Assembly (NCBI GenBank): GCA_963680875.1
Contig: OY804585.1
Location: 26,368,186 to 26,432,185, forward strand
Length of the DNA stretch: 64,000 nt
Direction: 5' to 3'
DNA from: Bathymodiolus brooksi
Lineage: Eukaryota > Mollusca > Bivalvia > Mytilida > Modiolidae
Numbering within the stretch: position 1 is the stretch's first letter; each line of letters begins with the position of its first letter. The notes below the pieces were generated by a model. That model had not been told where the DNA came from. It made no database searches and saw only the letters and a program-made list of their open reading frames with translations. The position numbers and the translations under genes were made by a program. Below, piece after piece: positions 1-13,700 of this stretch.

Positions 1-227
1 CCCCTGTATTAAAATGTCACCTTTTTCTTGTATTATGATAGAAATTCTCATATGAATTGAACCTCCATTTTTTCTTTGTCACAAAGGTGACTTCTCAATA
101 CAGGTTTGATGAAGTGAGTATGACTGTTGATTTTATTTTCGAAAAACTACTACAAACAGACCAAGCTTAAACTTTGAGTTGTCCAAGGAAACGATTTGTC
201 TGATTTGAAAGGAAAGGGGGATGTGGA

Positions 228-470
228 GAATATAGTGTTTGACGCCACTTTCAACAATATTTCAGCTATATTGAGGCGGTCAGTTTTATTAATGGCGGAA
301 ACCGGAGAAAACCACCGACCTGTCACAGGTCACTGATAAACTTTATCACATAATGTTGTATTGAGTACACCTCGCATGAGCGGGATTCGAACTCACAATG
401 TTAGTTGTGATAGACACTGATTGCATAGGTAGTTATAAATCCAACTACCATACCATCACTACTCCACTCA
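228..470 (-). mobile_element. tRNA-derived SINE, type A
   Basis: The reverse strand has a box-B-like GAGTTCGAATCCCGCTCATG, then a body with TTTTCTCCGGTTTCC, and ends in the tail ATATTGTTGAAAGTGGCGTC. The same consensus recurs many times in the window. It resembles molluscan tRNA-derived SINEs; the family name was not assigned. Confidence 0.75.
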
Positions 471-650
471 TAAGGAAAGTGTTCTACAGTTCTACATGCA
501 GATTGATTACCATTAACAAAAGAAACAGATACACGAGACTGAAGTTATGATTCCTGGAGTGGAATCTTAAATAATAAAAAGAACTCATTATACATTGCAA
601 AATAAAACATAACATGCATTGTAGATCTGACATATTTTCATAGTATATAG

Positions 651-811
651 ACAATATTAGTGCAGTGTCTAAAAATATAAAGTTTATGTGTATGAGATTT
701 AAAAACTACGATAAAGGCGAGGTTCGTCGAGCCTTTCCCCAGTTTTGTTCTGAATACACATGACGATGATATACATAAACTTTATATTTTAAGACACTGC
801 ATTAATATTGT
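651..811. mobile_element. Hairpin MITE-like element with a nested small hairpin
   Basis: Arms 651-693 and 771-811 (ACAATATTAGTGCAGTGTCT and its complement). The centre carries AAAGGCGAGGTTCGTCGAGC with a second stem. Confidence 0.6.
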
Positions 812-1726
812 GTTTATCCTGCAGAAAAATCACATTAATCCATTGACGTTTATATTTTGAATTAAATATTAAAATTATATAATTCTCCCTTGATTGCCCC
901 TTTTGATATTTTCTGTCTGGGTTTACAACTAGGTTCCCAAAGCTCAGCAGGTATCATGTGACAGGGGTACCAGAAAAAAGCTATATTTCGGTCAGTGACA
1001 GTAAATAACAAAATGTTATCCAGTCAATGCAATTTGCCTACTCAATTAGAACAAGTGCAGGATATAATAAAATAAAAGATAATATACAAATAGAACAAGT
1101 GCAGGATAAATGATTATATTAAAAATATAACAGACATCAGCTACTATAAAAACGAATGTATGGAATGCAATAATGGAAAATACAGACATAAACAATAAAG
1201 CAAAATAAACATGCTATATGAAAAATGAATAAATTATTTGAGACAATATTGTATGATAACATGCTAATTACATACAAAAGAAAAGTATAAAATGATAACA
1301 AAATATATATATAACTACAAAAAGCAACAGTATTTATATCGTACATTTTTATTTACAACAAATGTTGATATTCAGATTGATAGAACTGCAAAATGGGATC
1401 TAATCATGAAAAACCACACATGCACTTAAATCAATAACTGTATAAAAGGTGTTTTTAAATAGACCACCTTGCAAATCTCTTTAGAATGCAGGCGCTACAT
1501 AAATGGAAGACATGATCAAAGCCGGATGAGTATTTACTAAAATCTCAAACATGACAAAAATGTCATTCGAGTATAAAAACTTGAAAATAGGTTAACTTTA
1601 GTTCTTCGCTATTTTACCCTGAATTTTAAAATTGTGAGGAACAGTCATTGATCTAAGAAAAAAATTGGTAAAATTCAGTTGTGACTGGTAGGTTATATTA
1701 TGTCTCTCTTTTAAGGGATAGCGTTA

Positions 1727-1895
1727 TGGTGTTTAACACCACTTTCAACAATATTTTAGCTATATCGTGGCGGTCAGTTTTATTAGTGGAGGAAATCGGA
1801 CTCCCGGGAAAAATCCACCGATCTCCCGCATGTCACTGACAAACTTTATCACATAATGTTATATCGAGTACACCTCGCCTGAGCGGGATTCGACT
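1727..1895 (-). mobile_element. tRNA-derived SINE, type A, 5'-truncated
   Basis: Body and tail of the type A SINE, with the box-B region GAGTCGAATCCCGCTCAGGC. The tRNA head is lost. Confidence 0.7.
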
Positions 1896-2135
1896 CTCTT
1901 TTAAGCAATGTATATATTTGTGCTATTAGACATCATGAGTGATTGTTTTAGCTATATATTTCAATGCCAAATTGTTATATTTATCAAAGTAAGGAGATCT
2001 AATAAGTTTGATGATTTAGGGGAATGTTATAAGAACATGTGCTACGTCCTCAAACTATTCAAGAAAATATGTTTGACGAGCGAGACAAATCAAAACGAAA
2101 TTGCAGCACACACGAAATATCATTATATGTTCTTC

Positions 2136-2259
2136 AAGTTCTAGACAGGGTATATAATGTCACATTCCCGACTTCGGATTTATGTATCCCAAGCCGCCAG
2201 TCGAGATATACATAAATCCTAAGCCAGAATTGTGACATTATATACCATGTCTAGAACCT
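2136..2259. mobile_element. Hairpin element
   Basis: Arms of about 54 bp (2136-2189 and 2205-2259) carry GTATATAATGTCACATTC and its imperfect complement. It lies downstream of SLC9C1. Confidence 0.65.
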
Positions 2260-2877
2260 GAATAACTATTATATTATGGTGCATAGCTTTTAATTTGATA
2301 AATTCACACATTGTCATGCCGTTTCCGTATCTAGGACGTCGTTTCGTATGGTTTATTACGCTAAAAACATTCATTACACCATAGCGATGACATTTCAGCT
2401 CCATTCTAAAACATTTATCCTTGCAGAACTTGTTATTTTACCGACCAGCATAATGAAATGAGTTGGTAAGCCGTAATAGGATAGAACAATCAAAGCTAGA
2501 ACTGGCAGGCGAGTGACATATTTCTATAAACATTGTCATAAATCTTCAAAAATCTATTACAAATAGTTTATAACGAACCACATGCTGGTGAAAAAGTATT
2601 TAAAAAAAACTTTATTTAAAAGCTAATAATATAATCACTTGAAAAAGTCTATAGTAATGATTCTTTTATAAATGAACATTAAAATTTAACTAAGACCAAG
2701 ACAATAACTAACAATTCATTTAAGCAGAATATTTTACTTTTTACGAGTCAAGCCATATATGGAATATCTTTAAGTCATTTAAAGTTATCATTTTTTTTCA
2801 TTGAATAAGGACATGTACAAATTAAAAAAAAAAAAAATATTTAAACGTTATTTAGCAAAATTATATAAGAACAATTT

Positions 2878-3120
2878 GAAGATGCCAAAGGGGTAATCAG
2901 AAATCGTAAATCGAAGAAGGACAGACAACACAATGGCCAAAAGAAGAAGGACAGACAACACAATGGCCAAACGAAAAGGACAATAGGATAAACAACGATC
3001 TACAAAACATTACACAAAAAGCCAACGATCGAGCATCACGTACCCCACTAAAACAGGGGTTGAACTCAGGTGCTCCGGGAGCATAAGCAGTTCCTTTTCC
3101 ACATGTGGAAACGTCGTAGA
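2878..3120 (+). repeat. Dispersed repeat family C copy
   Basis: GATGCCAAAGGGGTAATCAG, GAAGGACAGACAACACAATG and AACTCAGGTGCTCCGGGAGC. Related copies are seen near 15700-15905 (reverse), 23175-23345 (reverse), 26020-26210, 31810-31960, 34905-35045 (reverse), 36780-37050 (reverse), 46515-47460, 48940-49275, 54030-54200 (reverse), 55155-55370 (reverse), 55775-55850, 57105-57260 and 59335-59520. I recall this family as abundant in mussel genomes. Confidence 0.75.
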
Positions 3121-3296
3121 ATATTTTGCTGTTTTGAATGTTCCACTTTGTAGATAATTTTACTGTTAATATTTTTATACAATTTTGCTAAAATAATAAA
3201 GGTGAAAAAAACAAAAAGAAAGCAGTCTAACGATGCAAATACAATAATTTGTAATACACACACACGTGCAAAAGCAAATGAAAGAAAAATAAATGG

Positions 3297-3452
3297 CTAC
3301 ATATTAGTGGTGTTCTCGTTACCAATGTAAGCTTCTTCCTCAATAACTTGCCTGTTTAAATTCCCGTTAACCATTTCTTGTTTATTTGTAGATTGGTTTT
3401 CAACTCTTCCTTTTGAAAATAAAAGTCCACGACTTTTCGCTACCTGTACTTT
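3297..3452 (-). CDS. SLC9C1: SLC9C1 coding exon 25 (C-terminus, stop TAG)
   Basis: Residues 1110-1160: [18 protein letters not shown], a polar tail, and the end GNENTTNM. The acceptor is TTCCATTTTAG, phase 0. I do not recognise conserved sequence here, so the terminal exon rests on splice site, phase and open frame; an additional small exon before it is possible. The nearest clear minus-strand AATAAA that I see is at 2611-2616, beyond a dispersed repeat. Confidence 0.6.
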   Translation of the reverse strand, partial: KVQVAKSRGLLFSKGRVENQSTNKQEMVNGNLNRQVIEEEAYIGNENTTNM

Positions 3453-6400
3453 CTAAAATGGAAACATTATTTGTGTATTATAATTAACTAAATTGGAAGA
3501 AACAAAAAAACATGAAAATGCAGATCGTCAGTATTTCTAATCTAGTCAATTAATGATTTTAATAAATTATTAAATTGAACGGGGGAATTTGCATAAAAAT
3601 TTGAGGGTCATGAGGAAACACTGGGTTTTAGGGCACCTTTTCAGCATATTACTGCAAGAAGAATTTTTCTTCATGAGAGGATAATGTGCATCTGCTTTAA
3701 AACAGACCAATATACTAAGTTGCTAGCTCACTGAAACAAAAGTTCAATTGTAGGCGATGTCGCTCCACTTGAAGACTTAATCATGACACCGATCCAATCA
3801 GTTTATTGTCCTTACTCTTTTATGCTGCGTGCTCAGAAGAGAAGCGACAATACCAAATGGCTTAATCATACCACGAGGAAATGGTCAAAAATCATAAATC
3901 AACTTGGAAGTGAGAAAGTGGTACTAGGAGGGGAGTATAGACGAATGTTCTGATAATAGGGTCGAAATATTAGTGTTTGAAAGTGGGGACACAACGACCA
4001 CTTCTAGCATATGTAGTTCAGGAGCTTTGATTAGTCGATCTATCTGTTCAACATACCGGAAATTTGTGAGCGTTCTTGTATTGTGATCACTTCAGTTTTT
4101 ATATTGGACTTTAATGTTTTAGGTATTTCCACCAGAAAATATACTAAGACCCTTTACATACCTTCCATTTTGATTCCACAGACTGCCTATGTTTTGATGC
4201 ATGCTTGAGACAAAGTTGGTTGATTGACTGACTGAATGCTCCGTGACCATGGCGCTCATGTGACCCTTTGTGTGATGAGTGTGCAGGTTGGCCTGCTTCC
4301 GATGGTACTACCAACAACACAGGTTTCGGACCTTTATCTGGCTATAAACAATTTTTTAGTTTTTTATTTAGTTTTCTGCGAGCAACTGAATGTCCTATTT
4401 CAAAATGAAATCGTCATCAGCAGAAAATAACAATATATCATTGCAAGTCTATATATTATATATTCATTATTATCCTTTACCGTCATACCCATAGAAGCGA
4501 ACTCCATTAGTTTCATGTTTTTTAATAGTGTCTGGTAAAACGCATTTATTGTTCTGTCTTAAGCAAAGGATATTCAAATGCTTGCCTTAATAAATCCACC
4601 TCAGATGTCTTCTCAAATCAACGTTATATTCTTGAACAGAACCAGATGACAAAATAATGACCCAATGTGATTCTTATTCCACAACGGACCAATAGAGAAA
4701 TATAATGTTAAAATAAAGGAATTTGAATACTGCAGTTTCTAACGCCACATTCAACAATATACCAGCTATATCACAACGATCAGATTTATATGTGTAGAGA
4801 AACCGTAAAAAGTACCAAACATTTACAAGTCTCTGCAAAATGCTATCACATAATGGTGTATCAAGAACAGTTTCCAGGATGGGTGTTCGAACCCACACAT
4901 CATATTGACTCTATGCTATAATTGTCCCTCTGTTGACAAATTAAAATAACATACCATAGCAACCAAGAATGCCGTTTTCACAGTTTTCCGGTTGTTGACT
5001 GATTTTGTCTGTTTATATACTTATGAGTTTTGACCTTCTCTTTGTAAGATTGTTCGGAGTTCGGTAATTTTGTTATTACCCTTATAAACAACTTTTTTCT
5101 TATCAAATTGTGATTGCCATAGCAACCTAAGCCGATAAATACCATATTCATTATATACTGACCAACAACTCTAACTTAAGTACTGTCCATGGAATATAAC
5201 ATGGTCCATCAAACTGCTCTTTTGTAAATACATTCTGCGCATAACCTTAAATGATAAATTGCAAAACAAATATTAAAAAGGTAAATTTTGCTCCTTAAAT
5301 CAAATAATTCTGAAATTACAACCTTCCTCTATCAATAATATTGTGCAATCTTTAAAATTTAAGAGTTTTATTTTCCTGTAAGGCCAACCAATGTTATGTT
5401 TAGTTCTAGTCGGAATAAATCTGTAAATAATAAATATATGCATTCAATATGATAGGACTCGACAAAATATATATGCATGCATGTTTCTCTCTTTGGACAA
5501 GCCATGTATAATTTCGTCAAACTTTTAACACCATCTTACTGATCAATGTCATGTTATATCCACATAAGTGAAATGTTTGTAGGATGTGTTAGATACAAAA
5601 TAGAGTTTTCTCAAAATAAATATGAACTCTCTCTTCCCATTTTAAACTACTTCAAAAAAATGTACCTCTCTTCCTGTAAAATTTACAAACAGTCTGTAAT
5701 ATAAAAGATGAGAACAATCATATCAAATAAACTATTCATTTTCTTGTTTGAGACACACTGGTTTAAGGAATTGCATCTTATATTGGTAAAGAACATTGAG
5801 AAATTCCTTCATACTTACCATTAACTAAAACAACATCACACATTGAAGAATTAACAGTAAACATGTTGGTTTCTATACTATATAAGAGGTAGGAATTTTC
5901 TAACCGAATCTTTACTTTCTCTTTTGTCCATCCCTGTAAAAATAAATAGTACATAAAACAGTTAAAAATAAATAACAAAAAGTACTGGACAACTTCTACT
6001 GTACTTTTGAAAACTAGTTTTTGCAATTATTAACACATGTATAGCCATGGGAGTCGTCTGCTGTGAAACACATTTATTAAAAACAGTTGAAAGTGCAGTA
6101 ATGGTGAACTTGCATGGCACTGTTGTAAAGACATTATTTATTTACTAAATTGTAGTAATGTAGTAAATCTCTGCCAGATGAACGAAAGGACACATCAACA
6201 CAACAACAACAGTCTGGCAGGTCTAACAAAATTAATATTGACAATGGTAAACTGTATCTAGACATTAACGTACTCGGCGTCACGCAACACAAACTCACGC
6301 ACTAACACATGAATTGATATATTGAAATAGCAGATAAGGTAATTATTATATGTTTATTTCTAAAATATATAAAATATATATTCATTAAAATAACAGATTA

Positions 6401-7704
6401 ACTTTAAATTATAAGGCTTTCCAATCTTTTGATTTTGAGCGTACCTGATGAAGATTATTCTAGAAACGCGTCATGCGCACTAAATTTGATATCTACGTTT
6501 GTATTATTATTATGTACAATGCTTGATGTTTATACTAACCTGGTATGATGGCTGTTTCATAAGAACATTGGTAGCAATTCTGTTTCCACACACATGCCAC
6601 AATCGATACTCTAGAGGAGGTTCAATATCCTCGAAATGGCTAATAGCATACTCCATGTCTTCCAGGCTAACGAATAATAACTGTAGTATAAACAAGATAT
6701 GATATAATCAAACGATTATGAAGTGAAGTCTCCCAAACCAAATTATGTGTTTTCTATTACCTGTAGACAGCAAACCAACAGCAGACACAATGTCCGTAAA
6801 TAAATCAAAAGCTACCTTTGAAATCGAACAATGTTGAATTTTTGCGGTATTGTGTCGGCCATTTTGAAAATGGAGACCGGTAGACATTTTTCGATGTCGG
6901 GAATCAATTCAGGACATCATAATCTACCTACATATGAAATTTCGTTGAAATCGAACAATGTTGAATTTGTTGCGGTATTGTGGCGGCCATTTTGAAAATG
7001 GCGACCAGTAGAAATTTTTCGATGTCAGGAATCAATTCGGGACATCATAATCTACCTACATATGAAATGTCGTTGAAATCGGACAATGTTGAATTTGTGC
7101 GGTATTGTGAATGGCGACCGGTAGAAAATTTTCAATGTCGGGAATCAATTCGGGACATCATTATCTACCCACCTATTAAATTTTGATGATATCGGACAAT
7201 GTAGAATTGTTGCGGTATTGTGGCGGCCATTTTGAAAATGGCGACCGGTAGAAATATTGCATTGTCGGGAATCAATTCGGGACATCATTATCTACCCACA
7301 TATCAAATGTTGATGATATCGGACAATGTTGATTTTTACCGCCGATTTTTTTATGCCGTGTTTTGGAAGCCATTTTGAAAATGGCAGATATCTTGAAAAT
7401 TCTGAAAACACAGAACTACTCCTCAGATGGTGACCTATCATTGTGTCAAAATTTATGTCTCTATTATTAACCATTTAGAAGTTATCAATATTAATGTATG
7501 AAATTTCAACTTTCCCATTGGATTCTATAGTAAACCTCACCCCATTTGAACCCCCCAAAATATGACATAAGCCCCCTTTACCCCAAAACTGAAAACTTTA
7601 GGACCAACTAGAAACATATATCTATAACTCCACCAAGTTTCATGAAATTCTGTCTAGTAGTTCCTGAGATCTGCCTTGGACGACGTTCATGTCGCAAAGA
7701 AAGA

Positions 7705-7754
<50 letters not shown>

Positions 7755-10700
7755 GAAACGGAGCAAAAACAATAAGTCACCAAACGTTGTTTGGGAGACT
7801 TTAAAATTCAAATGAACTCATTAAACGTAAAATTCAGATTATTTTTCATTAGAAATAGCAGATATGACATAAGGGTAATAACAAAATTACCGAACTCCGA
7901 ACAATCTTACAAAGGGAAAGTCAAAACTCATAAGTATATAAACAGACAAAATCAGTCAACAACCGGAAAACTGTGAAAACGGCATTCTTGGTTGCTATGG
8001 TATGTTATTTTAATTTGTCAACAGAGGGACAATTATAGCATAGAGTCAATTTGATGTGTGGGTTCGAACACCCATCCTGGAAACTGTTCTTGATACACCA
8101 TTATGTGATAGCATTTTGCAGAGACTTGTAAATGTTTGGTACTTTTTACGGTTTCTCTACAAAAATAAATCTGATCGTTGTGATATAGCTGGTATATTGT
8201 TGAATGTGGCGTTAGAAACTGCAGTATTCAAATTCCTTTATTTTAACATTATATTTCTCTATTGGTCCGTTGTGGAATAAGAATCACATTGGGTCATTTT
8301 TTTGTCATCTGGTTGTTTACAAGAATATAACGTTGATTTGAGAAGACATCTGAGGTGGATTTATTAAGGCAAGCATTTGAATATCCTTTGCTTAAGACAG
8401 AACAATAAATGCGTTTTACCAGACACTATTAAAAAACATGAAACTAATGGAGTTCGCTTCTATGGGTATGACGGTAAAGGATAATAATGAATATATAATA
8501 TATAGACTTGCAATGATATATTGTTATTTTCTGCTGATGACGATTTCATTTTGAAATAGGACATTCAGTTGCTCGCAGAAAACTAAATAAAAAACTAAAA
8601 AATTGTTTATAGCCAGATAAAGGTCCGAAACCTGTGTTGTTGGTAGTACCATCGGAAGCAGGCCAACCTGCACACTCATCACACAAAGGGTCACATGAGC
8701 GCCATGGTCACGGTGCATTCAGTCAGTCAATCAACCAACTTTGTCTCAAGCATGGGAAACTGGGAGATCCAAGTATATGCAGGTACAAAGTACTACAGAA
8801 TTTTGATTAATAATGCAATATCAGCTTGTTTTGAAAACATGTGAACAAGGTGTTACTGTAAATATTTGTCTTATAAATATATAAGGAACAAGAATAAATT
8901 GATAGGCAAAAGAGATTACCATATTCCATTAGATATATAAAGCATAATCACGTGTTTGGATACACTGCAGGTTCAGCCAAAATGCATAAAGATAACATTG
9001 TGTATCCCATTAACACTTAATTAATTTTCTATTAAATCCAATATTTGCATGCACATGTCAATTCCAGTAAAGTCGACGAAGGAACAATTTCAATATTAAT
9101 ATTGTTTAAACTGAAAATTTAATTTTCTCTCGTGAAAGAGTGGGCACCTATGCTCTTTCAGTATACTAGCAATAAAATGAAGAAAAACAATCAAATTGTC
9201 GGAACACTTCCAAAATACAATCGCAAAATCGTAGACAAAGGCAAAATCTATACACCTGGCACACATGCACATGATCGCTCACTTTCCGCGTTTGGTACTA
9301 AAGTGGCGGGGTTAAACTATCTATTTGCTCGCAGTACTTAAACATATGCTATGTTTAATTTCAATGAATATGGATTAATTTTATTTTGTTATATTACCTG
9401 TACTGCAGTCTCACAGCTAACCGTGGCCGACCTCGGTTTCTTTGTTAACAGACCCATTTCACCTAATATGTTACCAGATGTCAAAAAGTCTATAAGATTA
9501 GCCTTTATTTTCATTTGTGACCCTGATGGTCTATCTTCTAATATTATAGGTTTACCTGGCTGGCTGGTTGATTCCAACTGAAAAGTATAACAGAGGTACG
9601 AAATAAGTTTATTTAAGTTTATTTAAGTTTATTTAAGTATATGTGTTTGAATGATAATACATGTTTCGTTTTGTCTTTCTATTGTTATCATTTCCCAAAA
9701 TTGAAACTTCCCTGCGAGGTCTTCCGGTCAGATCTCTCATCGTTCTATTACCAACCAATCTAATTAAAATTTGATCTTTAATTGCTCCCAGTTTTGCTAT
9801 GTGGCACATAAACTTTATATGCGACATAACAAAATCTGGAGCAATTAAAGATCGAATTTTAATTAGATTGCTACCCACCATATTCATCAGGTCCTTCTCT
9901 CTGCTCTCGAACGAACTATTTTTATACACATATCGTAGATACTGTTAAATACAACAAAATAATGTCTTTGGCGTCTTTTATGACACTGCAATAGCACTTA
10001 ATCAGGATAAAGCATTAACGTCAGCATACATTTCTTAAATAGACAACCCACAGTGAACATTCTGTAATGAACGTTGCAAATTTAATAGACACAAATTTTC
10101 AATATCGAGTAACATAAATATTTTTTTCATAGATGGCACGAACTTCTGTGTTTCTATGTTGCGCAAATCTGTAATTCTTAATAATGTCTAGTTGCCGCCT
10201 CTCTTCGGTAGCTGGACGCACATTCTCTCCCGTGGCGTGTTATACTCAAAACAACATGATGTGATAAAGTTTATCTGTTATGAAAAGAAAATTTAAAGAG
10301 TGATTGTCAACAATTCCAAAATTATCAACAAAACGAGCATCACCTCTGACCTAAAATCATTAAGACAAGTACAATATGTGCTTCTTCTTCGTGTATTCCA
10401 GTTCCCCATCAATACAAAGTGGTTGTTACCATATATTAAAACATATGGTATAACTTACACAGACAATACCAGATACAATAATGTATATGCCACCAGGAGG
10501 ATCCCATTAAAACATATGGTATACCATACCCTGACCATACCAGATACAATAATGTATATGCCACCAGGAGGATCCCCTTCATGTGGTATAACTTACCCTG
10601 ACCATACCAGATACAATAATGTATATGTCACCAGGAGGATCCCCTTCATATGGTATAACTTACCCTGACCATACCAGATAAAATAATGTATATGCCACCA

Positions 10701-13700
10701 GAAGGATCCCCTTCATGTGGTGTAACTTACCCTGACCATACCAGATACAATAATGTATATGCCACCAGGAGGATCCCCTTCATGTGGTATAACTTACCCT
10801 GACCATACCAGATACAATAATGTATATGTCACCAGGAGGATCCCCTTCATATGGTATAACTTACCCTGACCATACCAGATAAAATAATGTATATGCCACC
10901 AGAAGGATCCCCTTCATGTGGTATAACTTACCCTGACCATACCAGATACAATAATGTATATGCCACCAGGAGGATCCCCTTCATGTGGTATAACTTACCC
11001 TGACCATACCAGATACAATAATGTATATGCCACCAGGAGGATCCCCTTCATGTGGTATAACTTACCCTGACCATACCAGATACAATAATGTATATGCCAC
11101 CATGAGGATCCCCTTCATGTATTATTACATCCTCATAATTATAACTTATAAGTTTGGCCTTCTCCTACAATAATACAAATTATTTTATTAGAGAACGATA
11201 AAGTACAGATGTAGTGTTTATTGACAGAAATAAAGAATACCACTCTATTGGATGCTTGGGGGTCGCTTTACGTTTTAAATATTTCTTTGCGTAAATTCCA
11301 ATTAACTTGAGATAAGAATATTGCCTTCTTTTGCTCCATGACTGTCTGCAATATCACCAAATTGTATGTTTGCTGGTGAAATAACATTTTGCGCGTAGTG
11401 TGGAACTATTTACTAAAATAACTAAAATCTAATTAAAAGTTACGAGATACATTAAGTAAAACGTATAATGTACATGTGCCTTTAATGAATATACTACCTT
11501 TATATAAGACACAAGACTTTGGTCATTCCGCAGCCAGAAGATGTTATTAAGCATTTTATCAGGAGGTGGTAGTGGAAGACTTGGAGGTGAATTCAACAAC
11601 CTCTTCATCATTTCTTCAACCATCTATAAAAATATCAACATTTATTTTAAATATATAAACTCGTAGAAATATTTCAAATCATACCTGCAAGTGTCATTTG
11701 GGTTTACATTCAGCTACATGTATATGCATAGTTGACAGATGAAAACAATTAGGTGTCTGGCTGGCCGAAAAACGACGGAAAAATAATTTTATAAGAAACC
11801 CTGATAAAGAACTCAAACGATTGATATGATGCAGAAAATTGTCATATATGCTAGTAAAGACAAGGTACCTTTTGTCGACATGACCAACAAGTGTTGACAC
11901 ACGAGAAACCGAAACGATGGCACGAAACATACAAACTTTGAAAACGATTATTTGAAAACCATATGAGTAATTTGTAAGAAGATGATGTCTAACATGTTAT
12001 CCTATTACCGGTATGTTGCTTTATGTTGTGATGTCCGCTAAGATTTCAACATAAAAACGATGTTCGATTTTGTATGGGGGTCCTACAGGACTTGTCTATA
12101 AAAGTTTCATCACGGGTGTCTTATAAAAGGTAGGTACTGCCTACCATTCGTGAGCACCTGTGGTCACTCCCAGTGTTAGATGGTGTCTGTGTTGCTCATC
12201 TTTTTAGTTTTCTATGTTGTGTTTGTTTGTTTTGTTTGTCTTCGTCATCTGTCTTGTATGCCCAATGATGTTGTCAGTGTCTCTGAATTGTTCATTCTTG
12301 ATTGCCTCCTTTTGTTTTTCTCCACCAGTTATTGACTACCTACAGTCTGTTCCCTGTCTTGTATGCCCAATGATGTTGTCAGTGTCTCTGAATTGTTCAT
12401 TCTTGATTGCCTTCTTTTGTTTTTCTCCACCATTTATTGACTACCTACATTCTGTCCTCTGTCTTGTGTGCCCAATGATGTTGTCTCTGAATTGTTCATT
12501 CTTGATTGCCTCCTTTTGTTTTTCTCCACCATTTATTGACTACCTACAGTCTGTCCTCTGTCTTGTGTGCCCAATGATGTTGTCTCTGCATTGTTCATTC
12601 TTGATTGCCTCCTTTTGTTTTTCTCCACCATTTATTGACTACCTACAGTCTGTCCTCTGTCGTGTGTGCCCAATGATGTTGTCTCTGAATTGTTCATTCT
12701 TGATTGCCTCCTTTTGGTTTTCTCCACCATTTATTGACTACCTACAGTCTGTCCTCTGTCTTGTGTGCCCAATGATGTTGTCTCTGAATTGTTCATTCTT
12801 GATTGCCTCCTTTTGTTTTTCTCCACCATTTATTGACTACCTACAGTCTGTCCTCTGTCTTGTGTGCCCAATGATGTTGTCTTTGCATTGTTCATTCTTG
12901 ATTGCCTCCTTTTGTTTTTCTCCACCATTTATTGACTACCTACAGTCTGTCCTCTGTCGTGTGTGCCCAATGATGTTGTCTCTGCATTGTTCATTCTTGA
13001 TTGCCTCCTTTTGGTTTTCTCCACCATTTATTGACTACCTACAGTCTGTTCCCTGTCTTGTGTGCCCAATGATGTTGTCAGTGTCTCTGCATTGTTCATT
13101 CTTGATTGCCTCCTTTTGTTTTTCTCCACCATTTATTGACTACCTACAGTCTGTCCTCTGTCTTGTGTGCCCAATGATGTTGTCTCTGAATTGTCCATTC
13201 TTGATTGCCTCCTTTTGTTTTTCTCCACCATTTATTGACTACCTACAGTCTGTCCTCTGTCTTGTGTGCCCAATGATGTTGTCTCTGAATTGTTCATTCT
13301 TGATTGCCTCCTTTTGGTTTTCTCCACCATTTATTGACTACCTACAGTCTGTCATCTGTCTTGTGTGCCCAATGATGTTGTCTCTGAATTGTCCATTCTT
13401 GATTGCCTCCTTTTGTTTTTCTCCACCATTTATTGACTACCTACAGTCTGTCCTCTGTCTTGTGTGCCCAATGATGTTGTCTCTGAATTGTTCATTCTTG
13501 ATTGCCTCCTTTTGTTTTTCTCCACCATTTATTGACTACCTACAGTCTGTCATCTGTCTTGTGTGCCCAATGATGTTGTCTCTGAATTGTCCATTCTTGA
13601 TTGCCTCCTTTTGGTTTTCTACATCATTAATTAACCATATGTACAATACTGTATATTAGATTATCCACGAGACGTTATATCATAGACGAACTTACTACAG

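Larger units (their letters stand above)
1..3296. other. Downstream flank of SLC9C1, no gene recognised
   Basis: Two type A SINEs, two hairpin elements and a family C repeat account for part of it; the rest is AT-rich and featureless to me. The SLC9C1 3' UTR must lie at its high-coordinate end; a minus-strand AATAAA is at 2611-2616. Confidence 0.6.

Noticed and set aside
10300..10668. 122-codon plus-strand frame
   Set aside because: It is the antisense shadow of the exon 20 derived array.
12214..13659. 481-codon plus-strand open frame
   Set aside because: It is a 99/105-bp tandem repeat derived from a dispersed repeat, antisense within an SLC9C1 intron. The frame is open because the period is divisible by three; no domain, and splice or start evidence is lacking.
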